In this document: positions 17,583 to 24,254 of the stretch, piece after piece | Numbering within the stretch: the stretch's first letter is position 1 | Layout: each line of letters opens with the position of its first letter | Assembly (NCBI GenBank): GCA_964436825.1 | Contig: CAYTEO010000001.1 | Coordinates: 1-64,000, forward strand | Direction: 5' to 3' | Source: CAYTEO01 sp964436825 | GTDB lineage: Bacteria > Krumholzibacteriota > Krumholzibacteriia > LZORAL124-64-63 | DNA length: 64,000 bases | The notes under the pieces: model-generated | Seen by the model: only the letters and a program-made list of their open reading frames with translations | What the model was told of the DNA's origin: nothing | Database searches by the model: none | Translations under genes and position numbers: made by a program

Positions 17583-18212
17583 ATGCACGACCTGCCCACC
17601 CCACCCCCCGGCGGCTACCTGACCATCGCCACGCCCGGCGAGGCGGAGCTGCGCGTCCAGCGCTCCCGCTTCCTGGCCAGCATCGCGGCGGCGACGGACG
17701 AGGCGACCGCGCGGGAGCGGATCGCCGACGTCGCCCGCCGCTACCACGATTGCCGCCACGTCTGCTTCGCCTGGCGGCTGGGGCACGGCGCCGGGCTCCG
17801 GGAGGGTCGCAGCGACGCCGGCGAGCCGAGCGGGACGGCCGGCGAGCCGATCCTGTCGGTCCTGCGCGGGGCAGGGGTCAGCGACGCCGTGGCCGTGGTG
17901 GCCCGCTACTTCGGCGGGATCAAGCTGGGGACGGGAGGTCTGGGTCGGGCCTACCGGGACGCCGCCGCCGCGGCCCTGGCCGAGGCCGGGCTGCGGGTCG
18001 TCGTTCCCGGGCGCGAGCTGGAGCTGACCCTCCCCTACGGCGACCAGAAGACGGTGCGCCGGCTGCTGGAGCGCCACGGCGGCCGGATCGTCGCCGAGCG
18101 CTATGACACCGCCGTCGCCTGGCGGGTCTGGCTGCCGCTGGCGGCGGCCGAACCCTTCCTGGCCTCCCTGGGCGAGGCGACCGCCGGACGCGCCGACGGG
18201 CGGACCGTCTAG
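17583..18212 (+). CDS. YigZ/IMPACT family protein
   Basis: The 209 residues have the N-terminal UPF0029 (IMPACT) fold with RSRFLASIAAATDE, HDCRHVCFAWRLG, SDAGEPSGTAGEPIL and VARYFGGIKLGTGGLGRAY, the family's diagnostic motifs. A C-terminal DUF1949-type domain follows (ELTLPYGDQKTVRRLL). Family members contact ribosomes or nucleic acids, but the exact role is not settled. It starts at the ATG at 17583 behind GGAGGAG and stands alone between a divergent and a convergent gene. Its stop codon lies inside a terminator hairpin. Confidence 0.92.
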   Translation: MHDLPTPPPGGYLTIATPGEAELRVQRSRFLASIAAATDEATARERIADVARRYHDCRHVCFAWRLGHGAGLREGRSDAGEPSGTAGEPILSVLRGAGVSDAVAVVARYFGGIKLGTGGLGRAYRDAAAAALAEAGLRVVVPGRELELTLPYGDQKTVRRLLERHGGRIVAERYDTAVAWRVWLPLAAAEPFLASLGEATAGRADGRTV

Positions 18213-18227
18213 GTCCGCCCGCCGTTT
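18198..18227 (+). terminator. Terminator-like hairpin across the YigZ stop codon
   Basis: GGGCGGACC (18198-18206) and GGTCCGCCC (18212-18220) form a perfect 9-base-pair stem with a 5-base loop. A short GTTT follows at 18224-18227. The stop codon is in the loop and 3' arm. The gene ahead on the other strand (the sigma factor) ends at 18248, so the hairpin separates two convergent genes. Confidence 0.6.
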
Positions 18228-18247
18228 CACCGCACCCTGGTCGGCCG

Positions 18248-19162
18248 TCAGGCGCTCAGGTCGGTCATGTCCTGGTAGTCGTGCATGTAGCGGAAGGTCT
18301 TCGAGTTGCGGATCTTGGCGAAGGCCTCCTCCTTGATCTGCCGGATGCGCTCGCGGGTCAGCCCCATGACCTGGCCGATCTCCTCGAGGGTCATCTCCTT
18401 CTCGCCGCCCAGGCCATAGTACATGCGCAGGACGCGGGCCTCGCGGGGCTTCAGGTCGCAGAGCATCCGCTCGATGCTCTCGCTGAGGTCCTCCGACAGG
18501 ACGGCCGCGTCGGGGGCCCGGCTGCGGGTGTCCTCCAGGAAGTCCAGGTAGGTCGAGTCCTCGTCGTTGCCCACGAAGTCGTCCAGGAAGAAGTTGTCCT
18601 GCATCAGCGGCAGGGTGTCCTTCACCTCGTCGACGGACAGGCCCAGCTTCTCGGCGATCTCCTCGGGGGTGGGCTTGCGGCGCAGCTTCTGCTGCAGCTC
18701 GCTGTTGGCCCGCTTGATCTGGTTGAGGACCCGGGCCCGGTTCAGCGGCATGCGGACGATCTTGGAGTGGTTGGCCAGGGCCGCCAGGATGGACTGGCGG
18801 ATCCACCACACCGCGTAGCTGATGAACTTGTAGCCGCGGGTCTCGTCGAAGCGCTGGGCGGCCTTGAGCAGACCGAGGTTCCCCTCGTTGATCAGGTCCT
18901 CCAGGGGCACGCCGTAGTGGGCGTACTCCTTGGCGATGGAGACGACGAACCGCAGGTTCGAGTTGACGAGCTTGTGCAGCGCGGCCTCGTCGTTGCGGCG
19001 GATGCCGCGGGCCAGCTCGCACTCCTGTTCGCGGGTCAGCAGGGGAAAGGCCTTCACTTCCTGGAAGTACAGGTCCAGGTTCGACATCAGGCGGGCGCTC
19101 TCCCGTCGCTGGCGCGTCGGAGCCCTGCGCTCCCGGGTCGGCTTGCCAGTCTTGATGGCCAT
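18248..19162 (-). CDS. RpoD/RpoS-like sigma-70 factor (group 1 or 2)
   Basis: The 304 residues have region 1.2 (about 27-60, DLYFQEVKAFPLLTREQE) and region 2 (65-135, DLINEGNLGLLKAAQRFD and FISYAVWWIRQSI). Region 3 starts NRARVLNQIKRA, and region 4 carries the helix-turn-helix EEIGQVMGLTRERIRQIKEE. The long region 1.1 and non-conserved region of a classical RpoD are absent. It is either a compact primary sigma, as in several FCB lineages, or a group 2 alternative. The region-2 helix implies recognition of a TATAAT-like -10, matching promoters in this window. The ATG at 19162 follows GAAGAGGAC. Its upstream gap (19163-19426) is unusually A/T-rich. Confidence 0.93.
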   Translation of the reverse strand: MAIKTGKPTRERRAPTRQRRESARLMSNLDLYFQEVKAFPLLTREQECELARGIRRNDEAALHKLVNSNLRFVVSIAKEYAHYGVPLEDLINEGNLGLLKAAQRFDETRGYKFISYAVWWIRQSILAALANHSKIVRMPLNRARVLNQIKRANSELQQKLRRKPTPEEIAEKLGLSVDEVKDTLPLMQDNFFLDDFVGNDEDSTYLDFLEDTRSRAPDAAVLSEDLSESIERMLCDLKPREARVLRMYYGLGGEKEMTLEEIGQVMGLTRERIRQIKEEAFAKIRNSKTFRYMHDYQDMTDLSA

Positions 19163-19204
19163 GCTCGTGTCCTCTTCGTGTTGCGGGGGTTTCGGACCGT
19201 TCCA

Positions 19205-19420
19205 CCGGCTCTTCCGTCTGCGTTCCCTCACTCTTTACAAGAGGCATACCAGAATGAACGTGAGATAAAAAACCTGAAGCTGTCTTGATCTAACCCGTTA
19301 CATTCATTCAAGATGCCGTGAGCGCCGACGAGTCCGTGAGGTTGCCGGAGAAGTGGCCGGCCGGCCGTGTTTCGACATTTTGTCAAGGCCGGCCGGGCGA
19401 CCCCGTACATCGTGTCAACG
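19205..19420 (-). promoter_or_regulatory. A/T-rich upstream region of the sigma-factor gene
   Basis: The 264 bases between DUF4139 and the sigma gene include the most A/T-rich stretch in this part of the window (about 19240-19320). An inverted repeat TCTTGA/TCAAGA lies at 19282-19287 and 19307-19312. TTGACA or TTGAAT followed two bases later by ATGT occurs three times on the minus strand (near 19418, 19386 and 19310). I could not find a convincing -10 at the usual 17-base spacing, so the promoter may be of another type or activator-dependent. Confidence 0.35.
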
Positions 19421-19426
19421 GGACCT

Positions 19427-20824
19427 TCATCTCGTGATGCGGACCGTCCAGGTCACGGGGACGGTCCCCCCGGCGGGGACCGCAGCGGTGAACCTGGCCG
19501 TCCCGGCGGAAGGCTGTTCCCACTCCAGGTTGCTGGCAAGGATGCGCCATTCGCGGGCGTCGATGGCGACGTCCAGCTCGATGCGCGCCGTCTGCCCGGA
19601 ACGGTTCCGCAGCTCCACCCGCCACTGCCGCTCGACGGTCTTCTCTCCCCGGGGCCGCACGCCCAGCTCCGTCGCCTCGGCGACGAGGTCGAAGGCACGG
19701 CCCGTCCGCAGGGAGATCTTCTCGCCGACCGGCGTGTGGCCGATGCGGTCCTCCCCCAGCAACAGCCGGCCGCCGGCGTCCGTCCGGCCGTAGACCCGGA
19801 CGACCCCGGCGGGCAGGGGCTGGCCCAGGCCGTTGCGCTCGGTGAGACGCAGCTCGTAGTTCACCATCACCGGCAGGTTCTGCGTCCCGCCGACGGGCCG
19901 GCTCCCGCCCCTGAGGAGGAGGCGTGCCCGGTACCGCTTGGTGACGTCAACTCCCGCCGCCCGGAGCAGCGCCACCTGCTTGCTGCTGTTGTCGGGCAGG
20001 TCCGTCCGCCACGGGATGGTGTAGAGGTGGTAGTCGCCGGCCGTGGATTCCTGGACGAAGGAGGCGACATCCGGCGCCATGGCGGCTTCCACGCCGCGAA
20101 CGAGCCGGCGGGGTTGCGGCGCCCGGTGGATCTCACCCGCCAGGAGCATGATCTGCGCCCCGGCGTAGCTGGCGCCGCTGCGGTTCTCCAGGGTCACCCA
20201 TCCCTGCAGGTCGGCCTCCTTCTCCGACGGCGCCAGCTGCAGGACGTAGTCGGCCGACCAGGAGAGGCCGCCGGTCAGGTAGGAGACGTCCAGGGACCGC
20301 TTCCCGGCCCGGTCGGCCGACAGGTCCCAGACGAGCGTGGGGCGGACCCGCAGGTCCGCCGGCAGCTCCGGCAGGGCCAGCCGGCCCGGCACATCGAAGA
20401 CGATCTCACCGTCGATGCGGTAGACCGGGCCGCCGGCGAGCCCGACGAGCGTGCCGCGGATCCGCCGACCGTCCTCCTGGATCCAGGACAGCTCCTGGCC
20501 GACGTACTTCTCCAGGATCCTGTCGCGCGACAGGAGGTCGAACTCGTAATGCTGTTCCCTGACGACGAGGGGCAGACCGTCGGCGACCTCGACGATGAGG
20601 GTCCGGGGATCGATCCGGCCGGGGACGTCCAGGAACTCCAGGACGCTCTCCCCCGCCGGCACCTCGACGGAGCGGGCCTCCTGGACCAGCCCCAGGTCCT
20701 GGTTCGTGACGGTGATCCGCAGATCACCGCGCTCCGCCGCGGTGCTGCGCAGGTTGCCGGCGGCCAGGGACGGAACGGCGAGCGCCAGCAGGATGGCCGT
20801 GTGGAGCAGTGATCGTTGCCGCAT
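19427..20824 (-). CDS. Secreted DUF4139 domain-containing protein
   Basis: The 465 residues start with a signal peptide (LLHTAILLALAVPSLAAG) and follow the DUF4139 pattern: an N-terminal beta domain with VTNQDLGLVQEARSVEVPAG and FLDVPGRIDPRTL, then YLTGGLSWSADYVLQLAPSE, the signature of the family, and a long beta-rich C-terminus. The family is exported and of unknown function. GAGGAGGGAGA precedes the ATG at 20824. It is divergent from the response-regulator gene. There is no cleft motif or cysteine pair to suggest an activity. Confidence 0.82.
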   Translation of the reverse strand: MRQRSLLHTAILLALAVPSLAAGNLRSTAAERGDLRITVTNQDLGLVQEARSVEVPAGESVLEFLDVPGRIDPRTLIVEVADGLPLVVREQHYEFDLLSRDRILEKYVGQELSWIQEDGRRIRGTLVGLAGGPVYRIDGEIVFDVPGRLALPELPADLRVRPTLVWDLSADRAGKRSLDVSYLTGGLSWSADYVLQLAPSEKEADLQGWVTLENRSGASYAGAQIMLLAGEIHRAPQPRRLVRGVEAAMAPDVASFVQESTAGDYHLYTIPWRTDLPDNSSKQVALLRAAGVDVTKRYRARLLLRGGSRPVGGTQNLPVMVNYELRLTERNGLGQPLPAGVVRVYGRTDAGGRLLLGEDRIGHTPVGEKISLRTGRAFDLVAEATELGVRPRGEKTVERQWRVELRNRSGQTARIELDVAIDAREWRILASNLEWEQPSAGTARFTAAVPAGGTVPVTWTVRITR

Positions 20825-20932
20825 GGTTCTCCCTCCTCGCGAAAGCGGACCCGGATCGGAACTCAAGGAACATCCCGGATTGCCGACGGTTCCCTAGCCG
20901 GCCGCCGCGACCGCCGGCAGGAGGTGTTCCCC

Positions 20933-21313
20933 TTGCATCCGACCGTGCTGATCGTCGACGACACCGAGCTGCTGCGCTTCCTGATGCGGGAGCTGCTGGA
21001 CGAGCTTCCCCTGGGGCTGGTCGCCGGGGCCGGGACGCCCGAGGAGGCGATCCGTCTGGCGCAGACCCTCGGTCCGGAGCTGATCGTCGTCGACTGGACG
21101 GGCCCGGTGGCGGCCGGTGAGCTGCTGGCCGTCCTGCGGCGGATCACCCCGGTGGCGAGGCTGGCGGCCGCGGTCCTGCACGCCGACGAGCGCAGCGCCG
21201 CGGCGGCCCGCCGGGCCGGCGCCGAGATCGTCCTCTGGAAGCCCTATTCCCGGGCAGAGACGCTGGCCGTCCTGGCGGAGGCACTCACCCCCCGGTCCCC
21301 CGCAGTCTGCTGA
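20933..21313 (+). CDS. Single-domain response regulator (receiver only)
   Basis: The 126 residues form one CheY-like receiver: acidic pair D9-D10 (VLIVDDTELLR), phospho-acceptor D54 (LIVVDWTG) and K103 (LWKPYS). The usual switch Thr/Ser after strand 4 is replaced (AAVLHADE), so signalling by the classical T-loop mechanism is doubtful. There is no output domain and no adjacent kinase. The TTG at 20933 is chosen because a strong AGGAGGTG lies 7 bases upstream and the receiver begins right there. In-frame upstream ATG codons would add residues unlike any receiver. Confidence 0.8.
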   Translation: MHPTVLIVDDTELLRFLMRELLDELPLGLVAGAGTPEEAIRLAQTLGPELIVVDWTGPVAAGELLAVLRRITPVARLAAAVLHADERSAAAARRAGAEIVLWKPYSRAETLAVLAEALTPRSPAVC

Positions 21314-21376
21314 TCCCGACCCGCCCGCGACGAGAGCAAGGGACCCAGGCCGGAAGGGCCATCGGCGATCGGCCGA

Positions 21377-22165
21377 TCAGTCCAGCAGGAACAGGGCCAC
21401 GATCCCCAGCGGGAAACAGTAGAGGGCGAAGCGCCAGAAGTGGCGCTGGACGACCAGCAGGGCCGTCAGGCGCAACGCCACCATCCCCACCAGGAAGGCC
21501 GCCAGGGCTGCGGCGACCAGGGCCACCGGCGTCGCCTGCGTCGCGGCGGCACCACCCTCGGCCAGTTCCAGGACCAGCGCCCCCAGGATGGCCGGCACCG
21601 AGAGCAGGAAACTGAACCTCGCCGCCTCCTCCCTCGCCAGCCCCAGCCAGAGGGAGGCGGCGATCGTCGCGCCCGAGCGGCTGATCCCCGGCACGATGGC
21701 GACCGCTTGCGCGGTACCGATCAGCAGCGCCTGCCCGGGGTGCGGCGCCACCGGGTGCCACGGCCCGGGCAGGCCGTGCTTCCCCCCCGCGCTGAAACGT
21801 GTCGACAGCAGGACCAGCCCGGTCAGCAGCAGGGCGAACGCCGCCAGGCGCGGGGCACCGAACAGCCGGTGGACGGTGTCGGAGAGGAAGACCCCCACCA
21901 GCCCGGCGGGAACGGTCCCCAGCGCCAGGGCCACGAGGTACTGGACGGCGGGGGCATCGAACCGGAGCAGCCGCCGGATCTCGTGGCGGTAGACGGCCAG
22001 GACGGCCCCGAGGGTGCCCACGTGGAGGACGACGTCGACGAGCATGTCGCCCTGATAGACATCGAGCCAGCGCTGGAGCAGGACCAGGTGACCGGAACTG
22101 CTGACGGGCAGGAACTCGGTCAATCCCTGGACGACGGCCAGGAGCAACAGATCGAACAGGACCAA
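21377..22165 (-). CDS. uppP: Undecaprenyl-diphosphate phosphatase
   Basis: This integral membrane phosphatase converts undecaprenyl diphosphate to the monophosphate, recycling the lipid carrier for peptidoglycan and surface glycans. The 262 residues have the two BacA signatures, TEFLPVSSSGHL (16-27) and VPGISRSGATIAASLWLG (about 157-174), and about eight membrane segments. The start is a TTG at 22165 behind AGAGGTGT; no ATG or GTG fits the conserved N-terminus better. The TPR gene ends 27 bases upstream, so the two may share the 23049-23077 promoter. Its carrier-recycling role serves both the dcw cluster and the glycan locus in this window. Confidence 0.94.
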   Translation of the reverse strand: MVLFDLLLLAVVQGLTEFLPVSSSGHLVLLQRWLDVYQGDMLVDVVLHVGTLGAVLAVYRHEIRRLLRFDAPAVQYLVALALGTVPAGLVGVFLSDTVHRLFGAPRLAAFALLLTGLVLLSTRFSAGGKHGLPGPWHPVAPHPGQALLIGTAQAVAIVPGISRSGATIAASLWLGLAREEAARFSFLLSVPAILGALVLELAEGGAAATQATPVALVAAALAAFLVGMVALRLTALLVVQRHFWRFALYCFPLGIVALFLLD

Positions 22166-22192
22166 GGTACACCTCTGGGTCGGGAGCCGTTG

Positions 22193-23041
22193 TCAATCGC
22201 CCCGCTGACGGGCCAGCCGGTAATGGACCCGCGCCTCGCGCGGCATCAGCAGTGCGTCGTAAGTCAGCGCCAGCTGGTAGTGCAGGCGACTGTCGTCGGG
22301 AAACGAGTCCAGGGCTCGCTGGAGCGCCTGCAGGGCCTCCTCGTAGCGGGTCAGCTTGTGAAGGCACACCCCCATGTGGAAGTGCGCCCGGGCGAGCCGC
22401 TCGTCGAGCCCCAGGGCGCGGCGGAAACGCTCCACCGCCCTGGCGTAGAGCCCCTTGCGCATCAGCGTCAGGGCGGCGTAGTAGACGGGCAGGGCCGCAT
22501 GGGGATCCAGCTCGCCGCTGTGCTCGAAACAGGCGAGCGCCGCGTCCAGTTCCTCTTCCGCCAGGTGGACCAGGCCGAGGCTGTGGTACCCCTCGGCGTC
22601 GGGGCGGGCGGCGATGGCGGCCTCGAAGCAGCGGATCGCCTCGCGTGTCCGACCGTCCTCGGCGTAGAGCGCTCCCAGGTTGTGGAGCGCCTCGACGTTC
22701 CGCTGGTCGATCAACAGCGCCTTCTGGTACATCTGCATCGCCTCGTCGCGACGCCCCAGGGCGTCCAGGACGGTCCCCAGGTTCGTCCAGGCGCGCGTGT
22801 CGTCCCCGTCGAGGGCGAGCGTGCTGCGGAACCATTGCCTGGCACCGTCCAGATCGCCCAGCTTGCGCAGGACACACCCCAGCCGGTAGTGGTACTCCGG
22901 TTCCGTGTCGCGCAGGCCGATGGCCCGCAGGTACGCCGCGCGGGCGCCCTCCAGGTCGCCGCCGCGCTCGAGGGCGAACCCCTGTTCGTAGAGTTCGCCT
23001 GCCGTCGGCCCCACGTTGTCCGTCCTGATGTCGCCGTCCAT
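22193..23041 (-). CDS. TPR-repeat protein
   Basis: The 282 residues are almost entirely tetratricopeptide repeats, about seven, for example ELYEQGFALERGGDLEGARA, AWTNLGTVLDALGRRDEAMQ and ALHNLGALYAEDGRTREAIR. No signal peptide is present from the ATG at 23041, so it is probably a cytoplasmic scaffold. The ATG is chosen because a strong promoter ends 7 bases before it, implying a leaderless or near-leaderless mRNA. An in-frame GTG at 23158 lies upstream of that promoter. It lies next to uppP on the same strand, but its partner is unknown. Confidence 0.82.
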   Translation of the reverse strand: MDGDIRTDNVGPTAGELYEQGFALERGGDLEGARAAYLRAIGLRDTEPEYHYRLGCVLRKLGDLDGARQWFRSTLALDGDDTRAWTNLGTVLDALGRRDEAMQMYQKALLIDQRNVEALHNLGALYAEDGRTREAIRCFEAAIAARPDAEGYHSLGLVHLAEEELDAALACFEHSGELDPHAALPVYYAALTLMRKGLYARAVERFRRALGLDERLARAHFHMGVCLHKLTRYEEALQALQRALDSFPDDSRLHYQLALTYDALLMPREARVHYRLARQRGD

Positions 23042-23048
23042 GGGGCGC

Positions 23049-23077
23049 AGAGTAAAACCTGCGTCTTCACCGGTCAA
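23049..23077 (-). promoter_or_regulatory. Promoter giving a probably leaderless TPR-uppP transcript
   Basis: TTGACC (23072-23077), a 17-base spacer and TACTCT (23049-23054) lie on the minus strand. Only 7 bases (GCGCCCC) separate the -10 from the ATG at 23041-23039, so transcription should begin at or next to the start codon. No ribosome site fits in that space. Confidence 0.55.
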
Positions 23078-23181
23078 TTCAATGTCGACCAGACCGCTCA
23101 AGCCCCCGCGCCCGGGGCCGATGAAGACACAAAGAGCAGCAACGACCCACTGGACCACGCCACCACGGGGGGACGACGAAG

Positions 23182-23634
23182 ATGCCAGCGACGCACACCA
23201 ACACCGACCGCATCCTCAGGGAGATGTTCGCCCGGCTGTTGAACCTGGAGGTCCGGCCCGACGTGACCGAGAAGCTGCTGCCGGTCATCGACGGCGTCAT
23301 CGCCCGGATCCGCGACGACCTGGACCTGGACACCGTCCAGGGGCAGAACATGCTGCGGGCGGTCATGTGCTCGATGGTCGCCCACGGCTGGGGCCTGGGG
23401 ATGCACCCGTTCAACAACCCCTCCGAGACCCTCGACGGCAAGACCCTGGAGGTCCGCGTCAGCAAGGACATCCTGATGCCGCTGAACGACCTGCGCTCGC
23501 TGCGCTACGTCAAGAAGGATGCCCAGGGACGCGTGAAGAAGGCCCTGTTCGAGCCCGACCAGAACGCCCGCATCCGGCAGCACATCGAGTCGATCCTCGC
23601 CGACGTCGGCAAGCGGTGGGAAGAGGACGATTGA
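23182..23634 (+). CDS. Conserved-looking protein of unknown function
   Basis: I do not recognise this 150-residue protein. It is rich in charged helices (RILREMFARLLNLEVRPDV, GVIARIRDDLDLDTVQGQN, IRQHIESILADVGKRWEEDD) around a central Gly/Pro-containing stretch (MVAHGWGLGMHPFNNPSE) and a basic patch (RYVKKDAQGRVKKALF). It has no signal peptide or membrane helix, so it is likely cytoplasmic. Codon use matches its neighbours and a GGGGGG-ACGACGAAG spacer precedes the ATG. It stands alone, divergent from the TPR gene, and ends before a strong hairpin. It is likely real, but no role can be given. Confidence 0.7.
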   Translation: MPATHTNTDRILREMFARLLNLEVRPDVTEKLLPVIDGVIARIRDDLDLDTVQGQNMLRAVMCSMVAHGWGLGMHPFNNPSETLDGKTLEVRVSKDILMPLNDLRSLRYVKKDAQGRVKKALFEPDQNARIRQHIESILADVGKRWEEDD

Positions 23635-23652
23635 CCGGCCACCCCGCAGCGT

Positions 23653-23680
23653 GACGCCGCACCCGGGCGGGTGCGGCGTC
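23653..23680. terminator. Strong hairpin between two convergent genes
   Basis: GACGCCGCACCC (23653-23664) and GGGTGCGGCGTC (23669-23680) form a perfect 12-base-pair stem with a GGGC tetraloop. It lies 19 bases after the plus-strand stop and 43 bases beyond the minus-strand zinc-ribbon stop. There is no T tract on either side, so it is a terminator or RNA-stabilising end by position rather than by full motif. Confidence 0.55.
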
Positions 23681-23722
23681 GCGGTGTCCGGCGGCAGGGG
23701 CCCGGCGGGTCCGGTCCCCTGC

Positions 23723-24154
23723 TCACCGCTCGGGAAGAACGATCCCCAGGCAGCGGGACACCGCCTGCCGGAACAGCGGCGCCGGATCCTCCACCTCGTC
23801 GCCGACCCGCGGCAGCCAGTGGCGCCAGGCAGCCGCCAGCTCGTCTGCCAGCAGGATCCAGCCGTCGACGCGCCGCCGGGCCCGCTCCACCACCTCCGGG
23901 TGATAGACGACGATGTCGTCCAGCAGGGCGTCGGCCAGCCGCAGCGGCCAGTCCTGCCGCCCGGTCGCCTCCGTCACCGGGGTGCCGGACGCCTCCGGCG
24001 CGGTCGTCCCCCTCACGGAGCGGACCGCCGCCGGCACGTCGAACGGCAGGCCGCAGCCGGGACAGCGCACCCGCAGCCGACGCCGGGGCGCGATGCCGTC
24101 GGGAAGGCGGTAGACGGCGTGGCAGTGGGGACAGATCAGTTCCAATTCGGTCAC
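23723..24154 (-). CDS. Zinc-ribbon (MJ0042-type) domain protein
   Basis: An N-terminal MJ0042-type zinc ribbon binds one zinc through CPHC (about residues 8-11) and CPGC (about 31-34), with the typical YRLPDG...RLRVRCPGCGLPF spacing. The remaining 100 or so residues are helical and unrecognised. Such ribbons head many envelope and regulatory proteins of diderm bacteria. The GTG at 24154 keeps the ribbon close to the N-terminus as in the family; an in-frame ATG at 24190 would add 12 residues. It lies 100 bases after the recG stop on the same strand and may be cotranscribed. Confidence 0.72.
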   Translation of the reverse strand: MTELELICPHCHAVYRLPDGIAPRRRLRVRCPGCGLPFDVPAAVRSVRGTTAPEASGTPVTEATGRQDWPLRLADALLDDIVVYHPEVVERARRRVDGWILLADELAAAWRHWLPRVGDEVEDPAPLFRQAVSRCLGIVLPER

Positions 24155-24254
24155 CTCGCGGCGGGGAGCGTCCTCTCTCCCCTTCCCCATCGACCCCCGC
24201 GGCGCCGACTTGACCCTCGACCCGCACGATCCGCGGCAGACCGACGGCGCGGGG

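Noticed and set aside
23042..23158. A longer TPR protein starting at GTG 23158.
   Set aside because: The extra 39 residues would cover the promoter at 23049-23077 and contain no TPR pattern.
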